Assembly (NCBI RefSeq): GCF_021742065.1
Contig: NZ_JAKKIE010000033.1
Coordinates: 1-45,777 of the forward strand
Source: Rhizorhapis sp. SPR117
GTDB lineage: Bacteria; Pseudomonadota; Alphaproteobacteria; Sphingomonadales; Sphingomonadaceae
DNA: 45,777 nt
Direction of reading: 5' to 3'
The notes under the pieces are model-generated. The model had not been told where the DNA came from. It saw nothing but the letters and a program-made list of their open reading frames with translations, and did not search any database. Positions 27,894 to 37,636 of the stretch are shown here, one piece after another (position 1 is the first letter of the stretch; each line of letters starts with the position of its first letter). Both the position numbers and the translations under genes were made by a program.

Positions 27894-30274
27894 AATTCAC
27901 CCTGTCATGGCTTAAGGAGCATCTGGAAACCGGCGCTCCTTTGGATCAGATCCTCGAAAAACTGAATGCCATAGGCATCGAGGTTGAGGGCGTCGAGAAC
28001 CCCGCCGAGAAACTCGCCCCCTTCCGCATCGCCCGCGTCCTTTCCGCCGCGCCGCATCCACAGGCGGACAAGCTGCAGATATTATCGGTCGATGCAGGGG
28101 ATGGCCCGCAACAGGTCGTCTGCGGCGCGCCTAACGCACGCGAGGGGCTGGTCGGCGTGTTCGGTATGCCGGGCGCCTATGTACCGGGAGCGGGCATCAC
28201 ATTGAAAGTCGCGGCGATTCGGGGCGTGGAATCCAACGGCATGATGTGTTCGACCCGCGAACTGGAACTGGGCGAAGACCATGACGGGATCATCGAACTG
28301 CCTGCCGATGCACCTGTGGGGAAAGTTTATGCCGAGTGGGCGGGCCTGAACGATCCCGTCATCGAAGTAGCCATCACACCCAACCGGCAGGATTGCATGG
28401 GCGTGCGCGGCATTGCCCGTGATCTGGCGGCAGCTGGCCTTGGCGCATTGAAGCCACTCCATGTGCCCGCGATCGAAGGCGATGGTCCCGGTCCAAACGT
28501 GCGTACCGACGACCCCGAAGGCTGCCCTGCCTTTTTTGCCCGGTCGGTGAAAGGCGTGACAAACGGACAATCACCCGAGTGGTTGCAAAAGCGCCTTAAA
28601 TCCATCGGGCAGAAACCGATTTCTGCACTGGTCGACATCACCAATTACATCATGATCGATCTCGGTCGTCCGCTGCACGTCTACGACAAGACGAGCCTCA
28701 CGGGCGGCCTTGTCGCGCGCAAGGCGAAAAGCGGCGAAGAGGTTCTGGCCCTCAACGGAAAGACCTATATGCTGGACGACAGCATGACCGTCATCGCCGA
28801 TGACGAGAGGATACACGATATTGGCGGCATCATGGGCGGCGAACATTCGGGCGCGCAGGACGGTACAAGCGAAGTGCTGATCGAATGTGCTTATTTCATC
28901 CCCGAAGCCATTGCGAAGACCGGGCAGAAACTCGCCCTTATATCCGACGCGCGCAGCCGGTTCGAGCGCGGCGTCGATCCCGCCTTTCTGGACGATGGCC
29001 TGTCCATCGCTACGCAGATGGTTCTGGACCTCTGCGGCGGCACCGCCAGCGCGCCGACATGCGCGGGAGAACCTCCACTGGAGGCGCGGACAATCAAATT
29101 CGATCCCGCCGCTGTCCTCTCCCTTGCTGGGGTTGAGGTGGATCGCGACATGCAGAAAGCTATCCTCGAAAAGCTTGGCTTTGACGTACAAGGCACTGAT
29201 ATATGGGCAATCTCCGTTCCTTCATGGCGTCGTGACGTCGAAGGCAGCGCCGATATCGTCGAGGAAGTCGTGCGAATTTACGGTATCGACAAGGTGCCTT
29301 CCACGCCCCTGCCCCGTGCGCCCGGAGTCGCCCGCCCGACCGCGACGCTCGACCAGATGACAGAACGCCGCGTTCGTCGTGCCGCCGCCGCGCGTGGCCT
29401 GAACGAAGCCGTCAACTGGTCGTTCGTCTCGGAAAAAGAAGCCGCTTCCGTTGACGGCGGCGCGTGGGTGCTATCCAACCCGATTTCGGAAGACATGAAG
29501 GTCATGCGTCCCTCCCTGCTCCCCGGTCTGTTGTCCGCCACACGGCGCAATGCTGATCGCGGCGCATCCACCATCGGTCTATTTGAAGTTGGGCGGCGCT
29601 ACTTTGTCGGCCAGAACGGCGAAAGCGACGAACGCGCAACCGTGGGCATCGTCCTGGCCGGCGATAAAAGCCCGCGTCATTGGTCCACGGGCAAGGCAAC
29701 CGCCTTTGATGCCTATGATGCCAAGGCAGAAGCCATCGCCCTGCTCTCTGCCGCAGGCGCGCCCGTCGAAAATCTGCAGATGATGGGAGAGGCAAGTGCC
29801 GCTTATCATCCCGGCCAATCGGGTACGCTGCGTCTGGGGCCAAAAAAGATACTGGCGGAATATGGCGTACTGCACCCGAAAATGCTGAAACAATTCGACC
29901 TGTCTGGCAGCGTTGTGGTGGCGGAGATTTTCCTTGACGCCATCCCTGCCAAACGCCGGACGGGCTTCATGCGCGTCCCCTTCACGCCGCCCGCGCTGCA
30001 ATCGGTAAAGCGCGATTTCGCGTTCCTCGTACCGCAAGCTCTGGAGGCCGATCAGCTTGTCCGCGCAATGCGCAATGCCGACAAGAAAGCCGTTGTCGAT
30101 GCGCGCCTGTTCGATGTTTTCACCGGGCAGGGCGTACCGGACGGCCAGAAATCGCTCGCCATCGAAGTGACTCTGCAACCCGGCGAAAAGAGCTTCACCG
30201 AAGAGGAACTGAATGCCATCAGCGCCGCCATCGTCAAGGCGGCGGAAAAGCTGGGCGGGACATTGCGGGGATGA
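27890..30274 (+). CDS. pheT: Phenylalanyl-tRNA synthetase beta chain
   Basis: The 794-residue beta chain binds tRNA and edits tyrosyl-tRNA. The N-terminal EMAP/OB-type domain ([15 protein letters not shown]) is followed by the B3/B4 editing region, the B5 domain and the catalytic-like core ([11 protein letters not shown]). The C-terminal ferredoxin-like domain begins near residue 700 ([15 protein letters not shown]). The ATG overlaps the pheS stop (ATGA). Nothing appears damaged. Confidence 0.97.
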   Translation: MKFTLSWLKEHLETGAPLDQILEKLNAIGIEVEGVENPAEKLAPFRIARVLSAAPHPQADKLQILSVDAGDGPQQVVCGAPNAREGLVGVFGMPGAYVPGAGITLKVAAIRGVESNGMMCSTRELELGEDHDGIIELPADAPVGKVYAEWAGLNDPVIEVAITPNRQDCMGVRGIARDLAAAGLGALKPLHVPAIEGDGPGPNVRTDDPEGCPAFFARSVKGVTNGQSPEWLQKRLKSIGQKPISALVDITNYIMIDLGRPLHVYDKTSLTGGLVARKAKSGEEVLALNGKTYMLDDSMTVIADDERIHDIGGIMGGEHSGAQDGTSEVLIECAYFIPEAIAKTGQKLALISDARSRFERGVDPAFLDDGLSIATQMVLDLCGGTASAPTCAGEPPLEARTIKFDPAAVLSLAGVEVDRDMQKAILEKLGFDVQGTDIWAISVPSWRRDVEGSADIVEEVVRIYGIDKVPSTPLPRAPGVARPTATLDQMTERRVRRAAAARGLNEAVNWSFVSEKEAASVDGGAWVLSNPISEDMKVMRPSLLPGLLSATRRNADRGASTIGLFEVGRRYFVGQNGESDERATVGIVLAGDKSPRHWSTGKATAFDAYDAKAEAIALLSAAGAPVENLQMMGEASAAYHPGQSGTLRLGPKKILAEYGVLHPKMLKQFDLSGSVVVAEIFLDAIPAKRRTGFMRVPFTPPALQSVKRDFAFLVPQALEADQLVRAMRNADKKAVVDARLFDVFTGQGVPDGQKSLAIEVTLQPGEKSFTEEELNAISAAIVKAAEKLGGTLRG

Positions 30275-30302
30275 GGAACCAAATAATTACGAGTACCCCT
30301 TC

Positions 30303-31868
30303 ATGACCATTCTCACCCGCCGTACCTTCGCCATCATTTCCCACCCGGACGCAGGCAAGACCACGCTGACCGAAAAGCTGTTGCTGGAAGGCGGCGCTAT
30401 TCACCTGGCCGGTGAAGTGAAGGCGCGCGGGGCAAATCGCCGCGCCCGTTCCGACTGGATGAAGATCGAGCAACAGCGCGGTATTTCCGTTACTTCATCG
30501 GTCATGACCTTCGAACGGGACGGCCTGACGTTCAACCTCCTCGATACACCGGGACACGAGGATTTTTCCGAAGATACCTATCGCACGCTGACCGCTGTCG
30601 ACAGTGCGGTCATGGTCATTGACGCCGCCAAAGGCATCGAACCGCAAACGCGTAAATTGTTCGAAGTATGCCGCCTGCGCTCCGTGCCGATCATCACCTT
30701 CATCAACAAGGTCGATCGGGAGGGCCGACCGCCCTTCGAGTTGCTTGACGAGGTTGCGGACATATTGGCGCTCGACGTCTGCCCGATGAGCTGGCCCGTC
30801 GGCATGGGGGGGGAATTTGAAGGGATTTATGATCTCTATACCAATCGCCTGATGCAGCCGACCGGTGACAGCCGTAATTTCGAGGGCAAGACTGGCCAAT
30901 ATACAGGTCTGGATGATCCCACGCTTGCTGAAACGCTTTCCAACGAAGGCTTGGAGCGGCTGCGCGAAGAAGCCGAACTGGCACAGGCGGGCTATGCCGA
31001 ATTCGACGGCGCGGCCTATCGGCATGGCGACCTGACGCCGGTATATTTTGGGTCCGCGCTTAAAAAATTCGGCGTGACCGAGTTGATCGATGCGCTCGCC
31101 CAGCATGCCCCGCCGCCACGCCCGCAACCCGCCGAGCCCGAAGCTGTCGACCCCACGCGCGGCGATGTCACGGGTTTCATCTTCAAAGTGCAGGCGAATA
31201 TGGACCCGCAGCATCGTGACCGGATCGCCTTCATGCGGCTATGTTCCGGCACATTCAAGCGCGGCATGAAACTGACGCCAAGCGGCCATGGCAAACCGAT
31301 AGCCGTGCATAGCCCGATCCTCTTTTTCGCGCAGAATCGGGAACTGGCGGATGAAGCCTATCCTGGCGACATCATTGGTATCCCCAATCATGGCACATTG
31401 CGTGTGGGCGACACACTGTCCGAAAAGGCCGATGTTCGTTTTACCGGCCTGCCCAATTTCGCACCGGAAATCCTGCGCCGGGTGGCACTGAAAGACCCGA
31501 CCAAGACCAAGCAGCTTCGCAAAGCGCTGGACGATATGGCCGAAGAGGGTGTGACACAGGTTTTCTACCCGGAAATCGGCGCCAACTGGATTGTCGGTGT
31601 CGTCGGTCAGTTGCAACTCGATGTGCTGCTGTCCCGGCTGGAGGCTGAATACAAGGTCGATGCGGGGCTGGAAATGGCGCCCTTTGAAACCGCGCGCTGG
31701 ATCAGTGGGGACGATGGGACGATGAAGGCGTTTGCCGACATAAACCGGTCCAACCTCGCCAAAGACCGCGATGGTAATCCCGTCTATCTGGCCAAAAGCG
31801 CCTGGGACGTCGGCTATGTGCAGGAACGCAACCCCGACATCCGGTTCAGCGCGACACGAGAGCGGTAA
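30303..31868 (+). CDS. prfC: Peptide chain release factor 3
   Basis: RF3 is the GTPase that removes RF1 or RF2 from the ribosome. HPDAGKTTLTEKLL is the P loop (residues 14-27), DTPGHEDFSEDTYRTL is the G3 region typical of RF3 and NKVD is G4. Length is 521 residues from the ATG at 30303. The frame is open further upstream, but only inside pheT. It ends one base before the convergent rpoN stop, so there is no room for a terminator between the two. Confidence 0.96.
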   Translation: MTILTRRTFAIISHPDAGKTTLTEKLLLEGGAIHLAGEVKARGANRRARSDWMKIEQQRGISVTSSVMTFERDGLTFNLLDTPGHEDFSEDTYRTLTAVDSAVMVIDAAKGIEPQTRKLFEVCRLRSVPIITFINKVDREGRPPFELLDEVADILALDVCPMSWPVGMGGEFEGIYDLYTNRLMQPTGDSRNFEGKTGQYTGLDDPTLAETLSNEGLERLREEAELAQAGYAEFDGAAYRHGDLTPVYFGSALKKFGVTELIDALAQHAPPPRPQPAEPEAVDPTRGDVTGFIFKVQANMDPQHRDRIAFMRLCSGTFKRGMKLTPSGHGKPIAVHSPILFFAQNRELADEAYPGDIIGIPNHGTLRVGDTLSEKADVRFTGLPNFAPEILRRVALKDPTKTKQLRKALDDMAEEGVTQVFYPEIGANWIVGVVGQLQLDVLLSRLEAEYKVDAGLEMAPFETARWISGDDGTMKAFADINRSNLAKDRDGNPVYLAKSAWDVGYVQERNPDIRFSATRER

Positions 31869-31869
31869 A

Positions 31870-33393
31870 TCAAGCCGCGCGATTCTCCAGCGCTTTTTGC
31901 CGACGCCTCTGAACCGATGAACCTATGCCCATCGCCTCCCGGTATTTGGCGACAGTGCGGCGGGCAATGTCAAAACCCTTGTCGCGCAGCATATCCACCA
32001 ATGTGTCATCGGAGAGAATTTTCTTCGGGTTTTCAGCGGCGATGAGAGTCCTGATATGGCTTTTGACCGCTTGAGCGGAAACGGCCTCGCCGCCATCATT
32101 GCTCTGAATCCCGCTGGTAAAGAAATATTTGAGCTCATAGAGGCCGCGCGGGCAGGACAGATATTTATTGCTGGTGACCCGGCTGACGGTCGATTCATGC
32201 ATTTCAATCGCCTCGGCGACCATTTTCAGGGTCAGCGGCTTGAGATATTCGACGCCCCGACGAAAGAAGTCGTCCTGCTGCTTCACGATTTCGCTGGCGA
32301 CCTTGATGATCGTCCGCTGCCGCTGATCCAGCGCCTTGATCAACCAGTTTGCGCTTGCCAGACAGTCGGCCAGCCACGCCTTTGACGTCTTGTCATGCTG
32401 CCCGCCGGAAAGCTCGACATAATAGCTGCGGTTGACCAGCAGCCGGGGCAGCGTCGCGTTGTTGATTTCGATGGCCCAGCCATCATTGCGTTCGGCAACG
32501 AACAGGTCGGGCACAACCGCCTGACTGACATCCGCCCCATATTGAAGGCCGGGCTTTGGGTCATAAGCGCGCAATTCGCGGATCATGTCGGCCAGATCCT
32601 CGTCATCGACGCCGCACACGCGCTTGAGTTGCGGCAAGGCGCCACGACCCAGTAATTCCAGATTATCGATGAGCCGCGCCATGGCGGGATCGTAACGGTC
32701 CGCCTCCTTCGCCTGAAGCGCCAGACATTCGGAAAGATTCCGTGCGCCAACCCCTGTCGGATCGAAGGTCTGAACGGTCGCCAGAACCTCTTCCACTTCA
32801 TGAAGCGGCGCATTCAGGCGATAAGCGGTTTCCAGAAGGTTGGCCTCCAGATAACCCGCCTCGTCAATCTGTCCGATCAATTGGGTGGCGATCAGCAAAG
32901 CATGTCCTGCCAAAGCCGACCCCGCCTGGGCCAGTAAATGTTCGTGCAACGACATGGCGGGGGCGGAAAAGCTGTCGAAATCAGGTCCTTCCTCACTATA
33001 GCTGCTGCCATAGTCATTCCCCGAAGGCCCAATGCTGCGTTCCTGCGCAGCGGGCATGTCGGCTTTGCTGTCATGGTGGAAGGTTTCTGCACCATAATCT
33101 ACATCAAGAGGATTATCCGTGTCGCCATGCCCGCCATTCAGCAGCGCATCGGTGTCCGCGCTGTCGGGAAGATCCGCACGAGTTTCAGAAGGGTCGAGAT
33201 GTCCCTCGCCAGGCTCAAGCACTTCAGGCGCATTGTCGGTTGCCTCCAAAAGCGGATTTTTTTCCAGTTCTTCGGCAATATAGGTTTCAATTTCCAGGTT
33301 CGACAGCGCAAGCAGGCGAATGGCCTGTTGCAATTGCGGCGTCATGACCAGCGATTGGCTTTGCCGCAGGTCGAGACGTGGAGCCAGCGCCAT
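31870..33393 (-). CDS. rpoN: RNA polymerase sigma-54 factor
   Basis: RpoN directs RNA polymerase to -24/-12 promoters with AAA+ activators. The glutamine- and leucine-rich region I (RLDLRQSQSLVMTPQLQQAIRLL) is at the N-terminus, an acidic variable region lies at about residues 50-130, and the core-binding and DNA-binding domains follow. The RpoN box ARRTVAKYRE is at about residue 484. Length is 507 residues, intact. It is 45 bases downstream of lptB, a linkage found in most proteobacteria. Confidence 0.97.
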   Translation of the reverse strand: MALAPRLDLRQSQSLVMTPQLQQAIRLLALSNLEIETYIAEELEKNPLLEATDNAPEVLEPGEGHLDPSETRADLPDSADTDALLNGGHGDTDNPLDVDYGAETFHHDSKADMPAAQERSIGPSGNDYGSSYSEEGPDFDSFSAPAMSLHEHLLAQAGSALAGHALLIATQLIGQIDEAGYLEANLLETAYRLNAPLHEVEEVLATVQTFDPTGVGARNLSECLALQAKEADRYDPAMARLIDNLELLGRGALPQLKRVCGVDDEDLADMIRELRAYDPKPGLQYGADVSQAVVPDLFVAERNDGWAIEINNATLPRLLVNRSYYVELSGGQHDKTSKAWLADCLASANWLIKALDQRQRTIIKVASEIVKQQDDFFRRGVEYLKPLTLKMVAEAIEMHESTVSRVTSNKYLSCPRGLYELKYFFTSGIQSNDGGEAVSAQAVKSHIRTLIAAENPKKILSDDTLVDMLRDKGFDIARRTVAKYREAMGIGSSVQRRRQKALENRAA

Positions 33394-33438
33394 TACACGC
33401 GCTCCGACTTGACAAAAATGACCCGCCCCCGCGTCATT

Positions 33439-34218
33439 TCACAGTTCGAACCCCTCGCCCAGATAGAGGCGACGAACTTCCTCGTTGGCGACCAGCGCCT
33501 CCGGATTACCGGCAAACAGCACCTTGCCGTCATAAATGATGCAAGCCCGATCCACGATGTCGAGCGTTTCGCGAACATTATGGTCGGTAATGAGCACGCC
33601 GATGCCCCGCTCCTTCAATTGGCAAACAAGTCCGCGGATATCCGCGATGGAAATAGGATCAATGCCCGCGAAAGGTTCGTCCAGCAGCATGATCGAAGGA
33701 CTTGCGGCCAGCGCCCGCGCAATTTCACAGCGCCGCCGCTCGCCCCCCGACAGGGCCATGGCCGGCGCAGCGCGCAGGTGCGTCATGCCGAATTCACCCA
33801 ATAATTCCTCCAGCCGTTCGGCGCGCGCGGCCTGTTCAGGTTCGGCAAGCTCCAGCACCGCCATGATGTTCTGTTCCACCGTCATGCCACGAAAAATGGA
33901 GGTTTCCTGGGGCAGATAGCCAAGGCCAAGTATGGCGCGACGATACATCGGTAGCGGCGTGATATCGTCGCCATCCAACAGGATACGTCCCGAATCAGGC
34001 TTCACCAGGCCCATGATGGAATAGAAACAGGTCGTCTTGCCCGCGCCGTTGGGACCCAGCAGGCCAACCACCTCGCCCTTCGCCACCGACAGCGATACAT
34101 CGGTCAGCACCGCGCGCTTGTCATAGCTTTTGGCGATCGACACGACCGAAAGGCCGCTGGTTTGTGCCTCTAATGTCAGCGCGGCTTCAGGCCGATCGAT
34201 TATTCCGATATCGTTCAT
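33439..34218 (-). CDS. lptB: LPS export ABC transporter ATP-binding protein
   Basis: LptB powers lipopolysaccharide extraction from the inner membrane, with LptFG. Visible are Walker A GPNGAGKTT, the Q loop near YLPQE, the signature LSGGERRRCEIARAL, and Walker B IMLLDEPFAG. Length is 259 residues with a short N-terminal extension before the ABC fold. It belongs to the lptC-lptA-lptB-rpoN group, but a gap of 148 bases separates it from lptA. Confidence 0.96.
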   Translation of the reverse strand: MNDIGIIDRPEAALTLEAQTSGLSVVSIAKSYDKRAVLTDVSLSVAKGEVVGLLGPNGAGKTTCFYSIMGLVKPDSGRILLDGDDITPLPMYRRAILGLGYLPQETSIFRGMTVEQNIMAVLELAEPEQAARAERLEELLGEFGMTHLRAAPAMALSGGERRRCEIARALAASPSIMLLDEPFAGIDPISIADIRGLVCQLKERGIGVLITDHNVRETLDIVDRACIIYDGKVLFAGNPEALVANEEVRRLYLGEGFEL

Positions 34219-34307
34219 TGCTGATCCTTGAGCTACCTATGTGCTGGCAGCCTTTCGTTAACCATGCGTAAACGCAGAGCCAGTCTCTACCAATTTGGCA
34301 AGCTTTG

Positions 34308-34331
34308 TGCATGGGAAAACCCTCCCATGCA
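34308..34331. other. Stem-loop in the lptA-lptB gap
   Basis: TGCATGGGA at 34308-34316 pairs with TCCCATGCA at 34323-34331 around a six-base loop. Read on the minus strand, a run of seven Ts precedes the hairpin rather than following it, so it is not a standard terminator of lptA. It may stabilise or process the mRNA between lptA and lptB. Confidence 0.5.
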
Positions 34332-34366
34332 AAAAAACTTTGCGTGCCGGTTAAAAAACGGGGCGG

Positions 34367-34906
34367 TTATTGCTGGTCGCGCTGCGGCACGGTGAAGGTG
34401 CCGGTGACCCGCCCGCCGCTATCATCGACGCCCGATCCGGCACCGCGTCCATCGACCGTCGAACGGCCTGTGCGCAAATCGATGACCAATCGCCCGCCGG
34501 TCAGTCGATTCGATCCTTGCACCAACTGTACATTGCCCAGCATCGTGATAAGCCGCCGGTTAAGGTCATATATGGCCACACTGCCCCGCGCCGTTTCGTT
34601 CCCCTTGGTCACGACGACATTGCCTGAGGCATCGATACGATCAATCTCTATGCCCCCGTTCCCACTTTCATTCCGATAGGCGACCGTCATGCGCGCCGCG
34701 TCAAGTGCGAGCCCCGCCTGGGTCACATGAACATTGCCCGTTACGACGACACGGTCCGCACGGTCCTGCACCTCTATGCGATCGGCGGAAAAGTTTACCG
34801 GAGCATTGCTGTCATGATTTTTCAGCACCTGCGCAGGCGCAACCGCGCCCGGAAGGATGGCGGTTCCCAAAGCGACACCAAGCGCGAATCTGGCGAAATT
34901 GTTCAT
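34367..34906 (-). CDS. lptA: LPS export periplasmic protein, OstA-like domain
   Basis: LptA forms the periplasmic bridge that carries LPS to the outer membrane. A signal peptide covers roughly residues 1-26 (ending VAPAQ). The OstA-like repeats include FSADRIEVQDRADRVVVTGN and ARGSVAIYDLNRRLITMLGN. The C-terminal tail is glycine- and arginine-rich. Length is 179 residues. The ATG overlaps the lptC stop (ATGA). Confidence 0.93.
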   Translation of the reverse strand: MNNFARFALGVALGTAILPGAVAPAQVLKNHDSNAPVNFSADRIEVQDRADRVVVTGNVHVTQAGLALDAARMTVAYRNESGNGGIEIDRIDASGNVVVTKGNETARGSVAIYDLNRRLITMLGNVQLVQGSNRLTGGRLVIDLRTGRSTVDGRGAGSGVDDSGGRVTGTFTVPQRDQQ

Positions 34907-35553
34907 GGTTGCCGCCCTTTGAGGCCATTTTGATCGATGCGCAAGCGTGCATGCCCCACCAGCGTCACCGAGCGGTCATGCAAATCCGCCTTGAGCTGGT
35001 CGCCGCTGAAAGTGCCAATGGGCGAGCGGCCATCAACGCGGCTCTGACTCAACATCGTGCGCGCTTTCAGATCGATGCCGACATCGCGGGTGGTGAGGCG
35101 ATAGCCACCTGCCGATTGAAACTGGACAGGGCCTTGCACAATGACTTTCTCCCCATCCATGTCGTATAACCCCTTCTGCGCATTGAGAAAGGCCGGACCA
35201 TCGCTCAGCAGAATCCGCGCGGACATGTCATTGAGTTCAACGATCGGTTCACGTGAGCTTTTTTGCACGGCCGACCCGGCGCGAAGCGAAAAGGGCTGTC
35301 CCTTGCTGTCTTCCCCGCGATAGAGCGCTTCGGTGACCCGCATGCGTTCGCGTGCGACCTCGACCTTGTTTTTATCAAGGACAAAACTGATGTCGCTTGT
35401 GTGCGTAAATGGCGCAGTGGCGAGAAAGGCTGTCAAAATGCCCATGGCAATGGGCAACACGCGCTTTAGGGGACGAATCACCCGATCATGGCTGCTGCCG
35501 GGTGCCGCCCATACATGCCGCTTGCCGCGCTCTCGTTCCGCCTGGATGGACAT
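34903..35553 (-). CDS. lptC: LPS export membrane-anchored protein LptC
   Basis: LptC is a bitopic inner-membrane protein that passes LPS from LptBFG to LptA. One membrane segment lies at about residues 32-50, followed by a periplasmic beta-jellyroll (VEVARERMRVTEALYRG, the YDMDGEKV block). Length is 216 residues from the ATG at 35553, which lies eight bases after the rnd stop. The frame is open to 35595, but that part overlaps rnd. It starts the lpt set together with the rnd-like gene. Confidence 0.88.
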   Translation of the reverse strand: MSIQAERERGKRHVWAAPGSSHDRVIRPLKRVLPIAMGILTAFLATAPFTHTSDISFVLDKNKVEVARERMRVTEALYRGEDSKGQPFSLRAGSAVQKSSREPIVELNDMSARILLSDGPAFLNAQKGLYDMDGEKVIVQGPVQFQSAGGYRLTTRDVGIDLKARTMLSQSRVDGRSPIGTFSGDQLKADLHDRSVTLVGHARLRIDQNGLKGRQP

Positions 35554-35561
35554 TGGCAGCC

Positions 35562-36179
35562 CTATATATGCGCAAATATGTCGGTTTCCGGCCATCCCGC
35601 GAGATCAAGCAGCGCGCGGTGGGGCAGAAAATCGAAACAGGCCTGGGCAAGCTGAGTCCGGCCTTCGCGCGCCAGGCGGCGGTCCAGCTCAGTACGCAAT
35701 AAATGGAGGTATCGGACATCGGACGCGGCATATTCCTTTTGCGCGTCTGACAGCTGCGGTGCGCCCCAGTCGGAACTTTGCTGCTGCTTGGAAATTTCCT
35801 GCCCAACCAGTTCTCGCACCAACTCTTTCAGGCCATGACGGTCGGTATAGGTCCGTATCAGGCGCGAAGCGATCTTGGTGCAATAGGCGGGCGCCGCAAG
35901 AACGCCCAGATAATGCTGGATTGCGGCAATATCGAACCGCCCGAAATGATAAAGCTTAAGCCGCCCGGGATCGCCCAGAATTTTCTTCAGGTTCGGTGCG
36001 GCATAGTCACTTCCCGGCGCAAAACGCACCAGATGCTCATCGCCATGACCGTCGCTGATCTGCACAACGCACAAGCGATCGCGCGGTGTGAGGAGACCCA
36101 TGGTTTCGGTGTCGACGGCAACCGGACCATCGGCGAGTACGCCTTCTGGAATATCTTCTTCATGGAAATATACTGTCAT
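35562..36179 (-). CDS. Ribonuclease D-like 3'-5' exonuclease
   Basis: A DEDDy-type exonuclease. The acidic residues are seen in VDTETMGL (first Asp and Glu), HFGRFDIAAI and the final YAASDVRYLH with its tyrosine. At 205 residues it contains only the exonuclease domain; E. coli RNase D is about 375 residues and has HRDC domains that are missing here. Short versions beside lptC are common in alphaproteobacteria. The likely role is trimming of RNA 3' ends. Confidence 0.88.
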   Translation of the reverse strand: MTVYFHEEDIPEGVLADGPVAVDTETMGLLTPRDRLCVVQISDGHGDEHLVRFAPGSDYAAPNLKKILGDPGRLKLYHFGRFDIAAIQHYLGVLAAPAYCTKIASRLIRTYTDRHGLKELVRELVGQEISKQQQSSDWGAPQLSDAQKEYAASDVRYLHLLRTELDRRLAREGRTQLAQACFDFLPHRALLDLAGWPETDIFAHI

Positions 36180-36210
36180 GAAATTCCTTTAGGCGCTGCG
36201 TGTCCGCAAC

Positions 36211-37020
36211 TCAATGCAGCGTTTCGACCGAGTCCGTCCCACTCTTTTTTGTCCTGGCGCGACGTCCAGCTATATTGAGCATCTCGATAAAGGCCGAAAA
36301 AGCCATGGCCGCATATATGTAACCCTTGGGCACATGCACGCCAAAGCCATCGGCAATCAACACGGCTCCGATCATCAACAGGAAGCCCAGTGCCAACATC
36401 ACCACAGTCGGATTGCGGTCGATGAATCGGGCGAGCGGATCAGCGGCAACCAGCATGACACCGACTGCGAAGACCACGGCGATGACCATGACCGGTAAAT
36501 GGTCCGTCATGCCGACCGCTGTCAGGATGGAATCGATCGAAAAGACCATGTCGAGCAACAAAATCTGGATAATGACCGATCCAAAGCTGATTGCGGCATG
36601 CCCTTTCTTGTCCAGCAGATTGCCCGATGCTTCCACATCCATATTATGATGGATTTCCTTGGTGGCCTTCCACACCAGAAACAAACCACCGGCTATCAGG
36701 ATCAGGTCACGCGCCGAAAAAGCGGTTTCATAGGTGGGGTGTCCGCTCAGCGCATCAACAGGGCCAACCAGTCCCAGATCGAAGAGCGGCGCCGTCAGGC
36801 TCACAAGCCAGGCGATTCCCGACAGCAGTCCAAGACGCAGGATCAATGCCAGAGCAATGCCCAGCCGTCGTGCCTTGCTTTGCTGATGCGCGGGAAGTTT
36901 ATTGGAAAGAATGGAGATGAAAATCAGATTGTCGATGCCAAGCACGACCTCCATCACGATGAGAGCGGCAAGGGCGGCCCATACGGCAGGATCGGTGAAT
37001 ATCATGAACATTTCGGGCAT
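36211..37020 (-). CDS. TerC family integral membrane protein
   Basis: About seven membrane segments over 269 residues, with the TerC marks [11 protein letters not shown] (residues 24-34) and [12 protein letters not shown]. These paired acidic residues suggest metal-ion binding. Relatives include manganese exporters (Alx, MntP-linked TerC types), but the name does not prove tellurite resistance. I looked for a yybP-ykoY manganese riboswitch upstream and saw none. The gene is divergent from the DUF4870 gene across 89 bases. Confidence 0.9.
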   Translation of the reverse strand: MPEMFMIFTDPAVWAALAALIVMEVVLGIDNLIFISILSNKLPAHQQSKARRLGIALALILRLGLLSGIAWLVSLTAPLFDLGLVGPVDALSGHPTYETAFSARDLILIAGGLFLVWKATKEIHHNMDVEASGNLLDKKGHAAISFGSVIIQILLLDMVFSIDSILTAVGMTDHLPVMVIAVVFAVGVMLVAADPLARFIDRNPTVVMLALGFLLMIGAVLIADGFGVHVPKGYIYAAMAFSAFIEMLNIAGRRARTKKSGTDSVETLH

Positions 37021-37109
37021 GGAATTTCTTTGCCCAAAGCGTTACAAAGTCGCAAGTTCCAAATGACCGCAAAATTTTTGGCGACAGATATTTAAATGGG
37101 GGAGCAGGT

Positions 37110-37478
37110 ATGAACGATCCGGCAACTACTGATCCGCAGCGGACGGCAGGTTTCGATTTCAATGGTCCCAGCATCGTTGCATTGTTGTATCTGGGCGGCT
37201 TTATCACCGGCATTAGTGCTCTTGTCGGCCTCATACTTGCCTATGTCTGGAAAGGTGAAAACCGCCCAGCCTGGGAAATGAGCCACTATGAATTCCAGAT
37301 TCGCACCTTTTGGCTTGGCTTGCCCGCCAGCATCGTCGGCATCGTCCTGATGATCGTGGGTATCGGCTTTCTGATCCTGCTCGCCGTCTGTGTCTGGGTA
37401 GTGGTTCGGTCCGTTATCTCATTGTTGAAAGCACAGAAAAAAGAAGCGATGCCAGACCCCAGATCGCTGCTTTTATAA
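37110..37478 (+). CDS. DUF4870-like membrane protein
   Basis: A 122-residue protein with three membrane segments (about residues 23-45, 70-95 and 88-105) and a short soluble start. The blocks HYEFQIRTFWLG and VVVRSVISLLKA after the helices match the DUF4870/Tic20-like bacterial family. Its function is unknown; a small channel or assembly helper has been suggested for relatives. GGGAG lies five bases before the ATG. Confidence 0.8.
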   Translation: MNDPATTDPQRTAGFDFNGPSIVALLYLGGFITGISALVGLILAYVWKGENRPAWEMSHYEFQIRTFWLGLPASIVGIVLMIVGIGFLILLAVCVWVVVRSVISLLKAQKKEAMPDPRSLLL

Positions 37479-37576
37479 GTCCGGTCCATAACCAAGTAAA
37501 ATCGTTCGCATGGCAGGGAAAATTCCGCTATAACGAATCCAGTGCTGCATCTTTTTGCGGCGGGTATTGTGTGGCT

Positions 37577-37636
37577 TTCGTCCGTCAAACATGCCCTGAT
37601 CGGATGGGACGAAGCGAAAGTGACTAACAGGGCATG
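37577..37636 (+). promoter_or_regulatory. Leader with two mutually exclusive hairpins before the cold-shock gene
   Basis: Hairpin A pairs TTCGTCC (37577-37583) with GGACGAA (37607-37613). Hairpin B pairs CATGCCCTG (37590-37598) with CAGGGCATG (37628-37636), which contains the start codon ATG (37634) and the weak ribosome site. The left arm of B lies inside the loop of A and its right arm lies outside, so both cannot form together as a nested structure. B would hide the start, and A would leave it free. A temperature-sensitive switch is inferred by analogy with cspA leaders. Confidence 0.5.

Noticed and set aside
37021..37109. Manganese (yybP-ykoY) riboswitch before terC
   Set aside because: The gap is 89 bases and shared with a divergent gene, and the conserved loops of that riboswitch are not visible.
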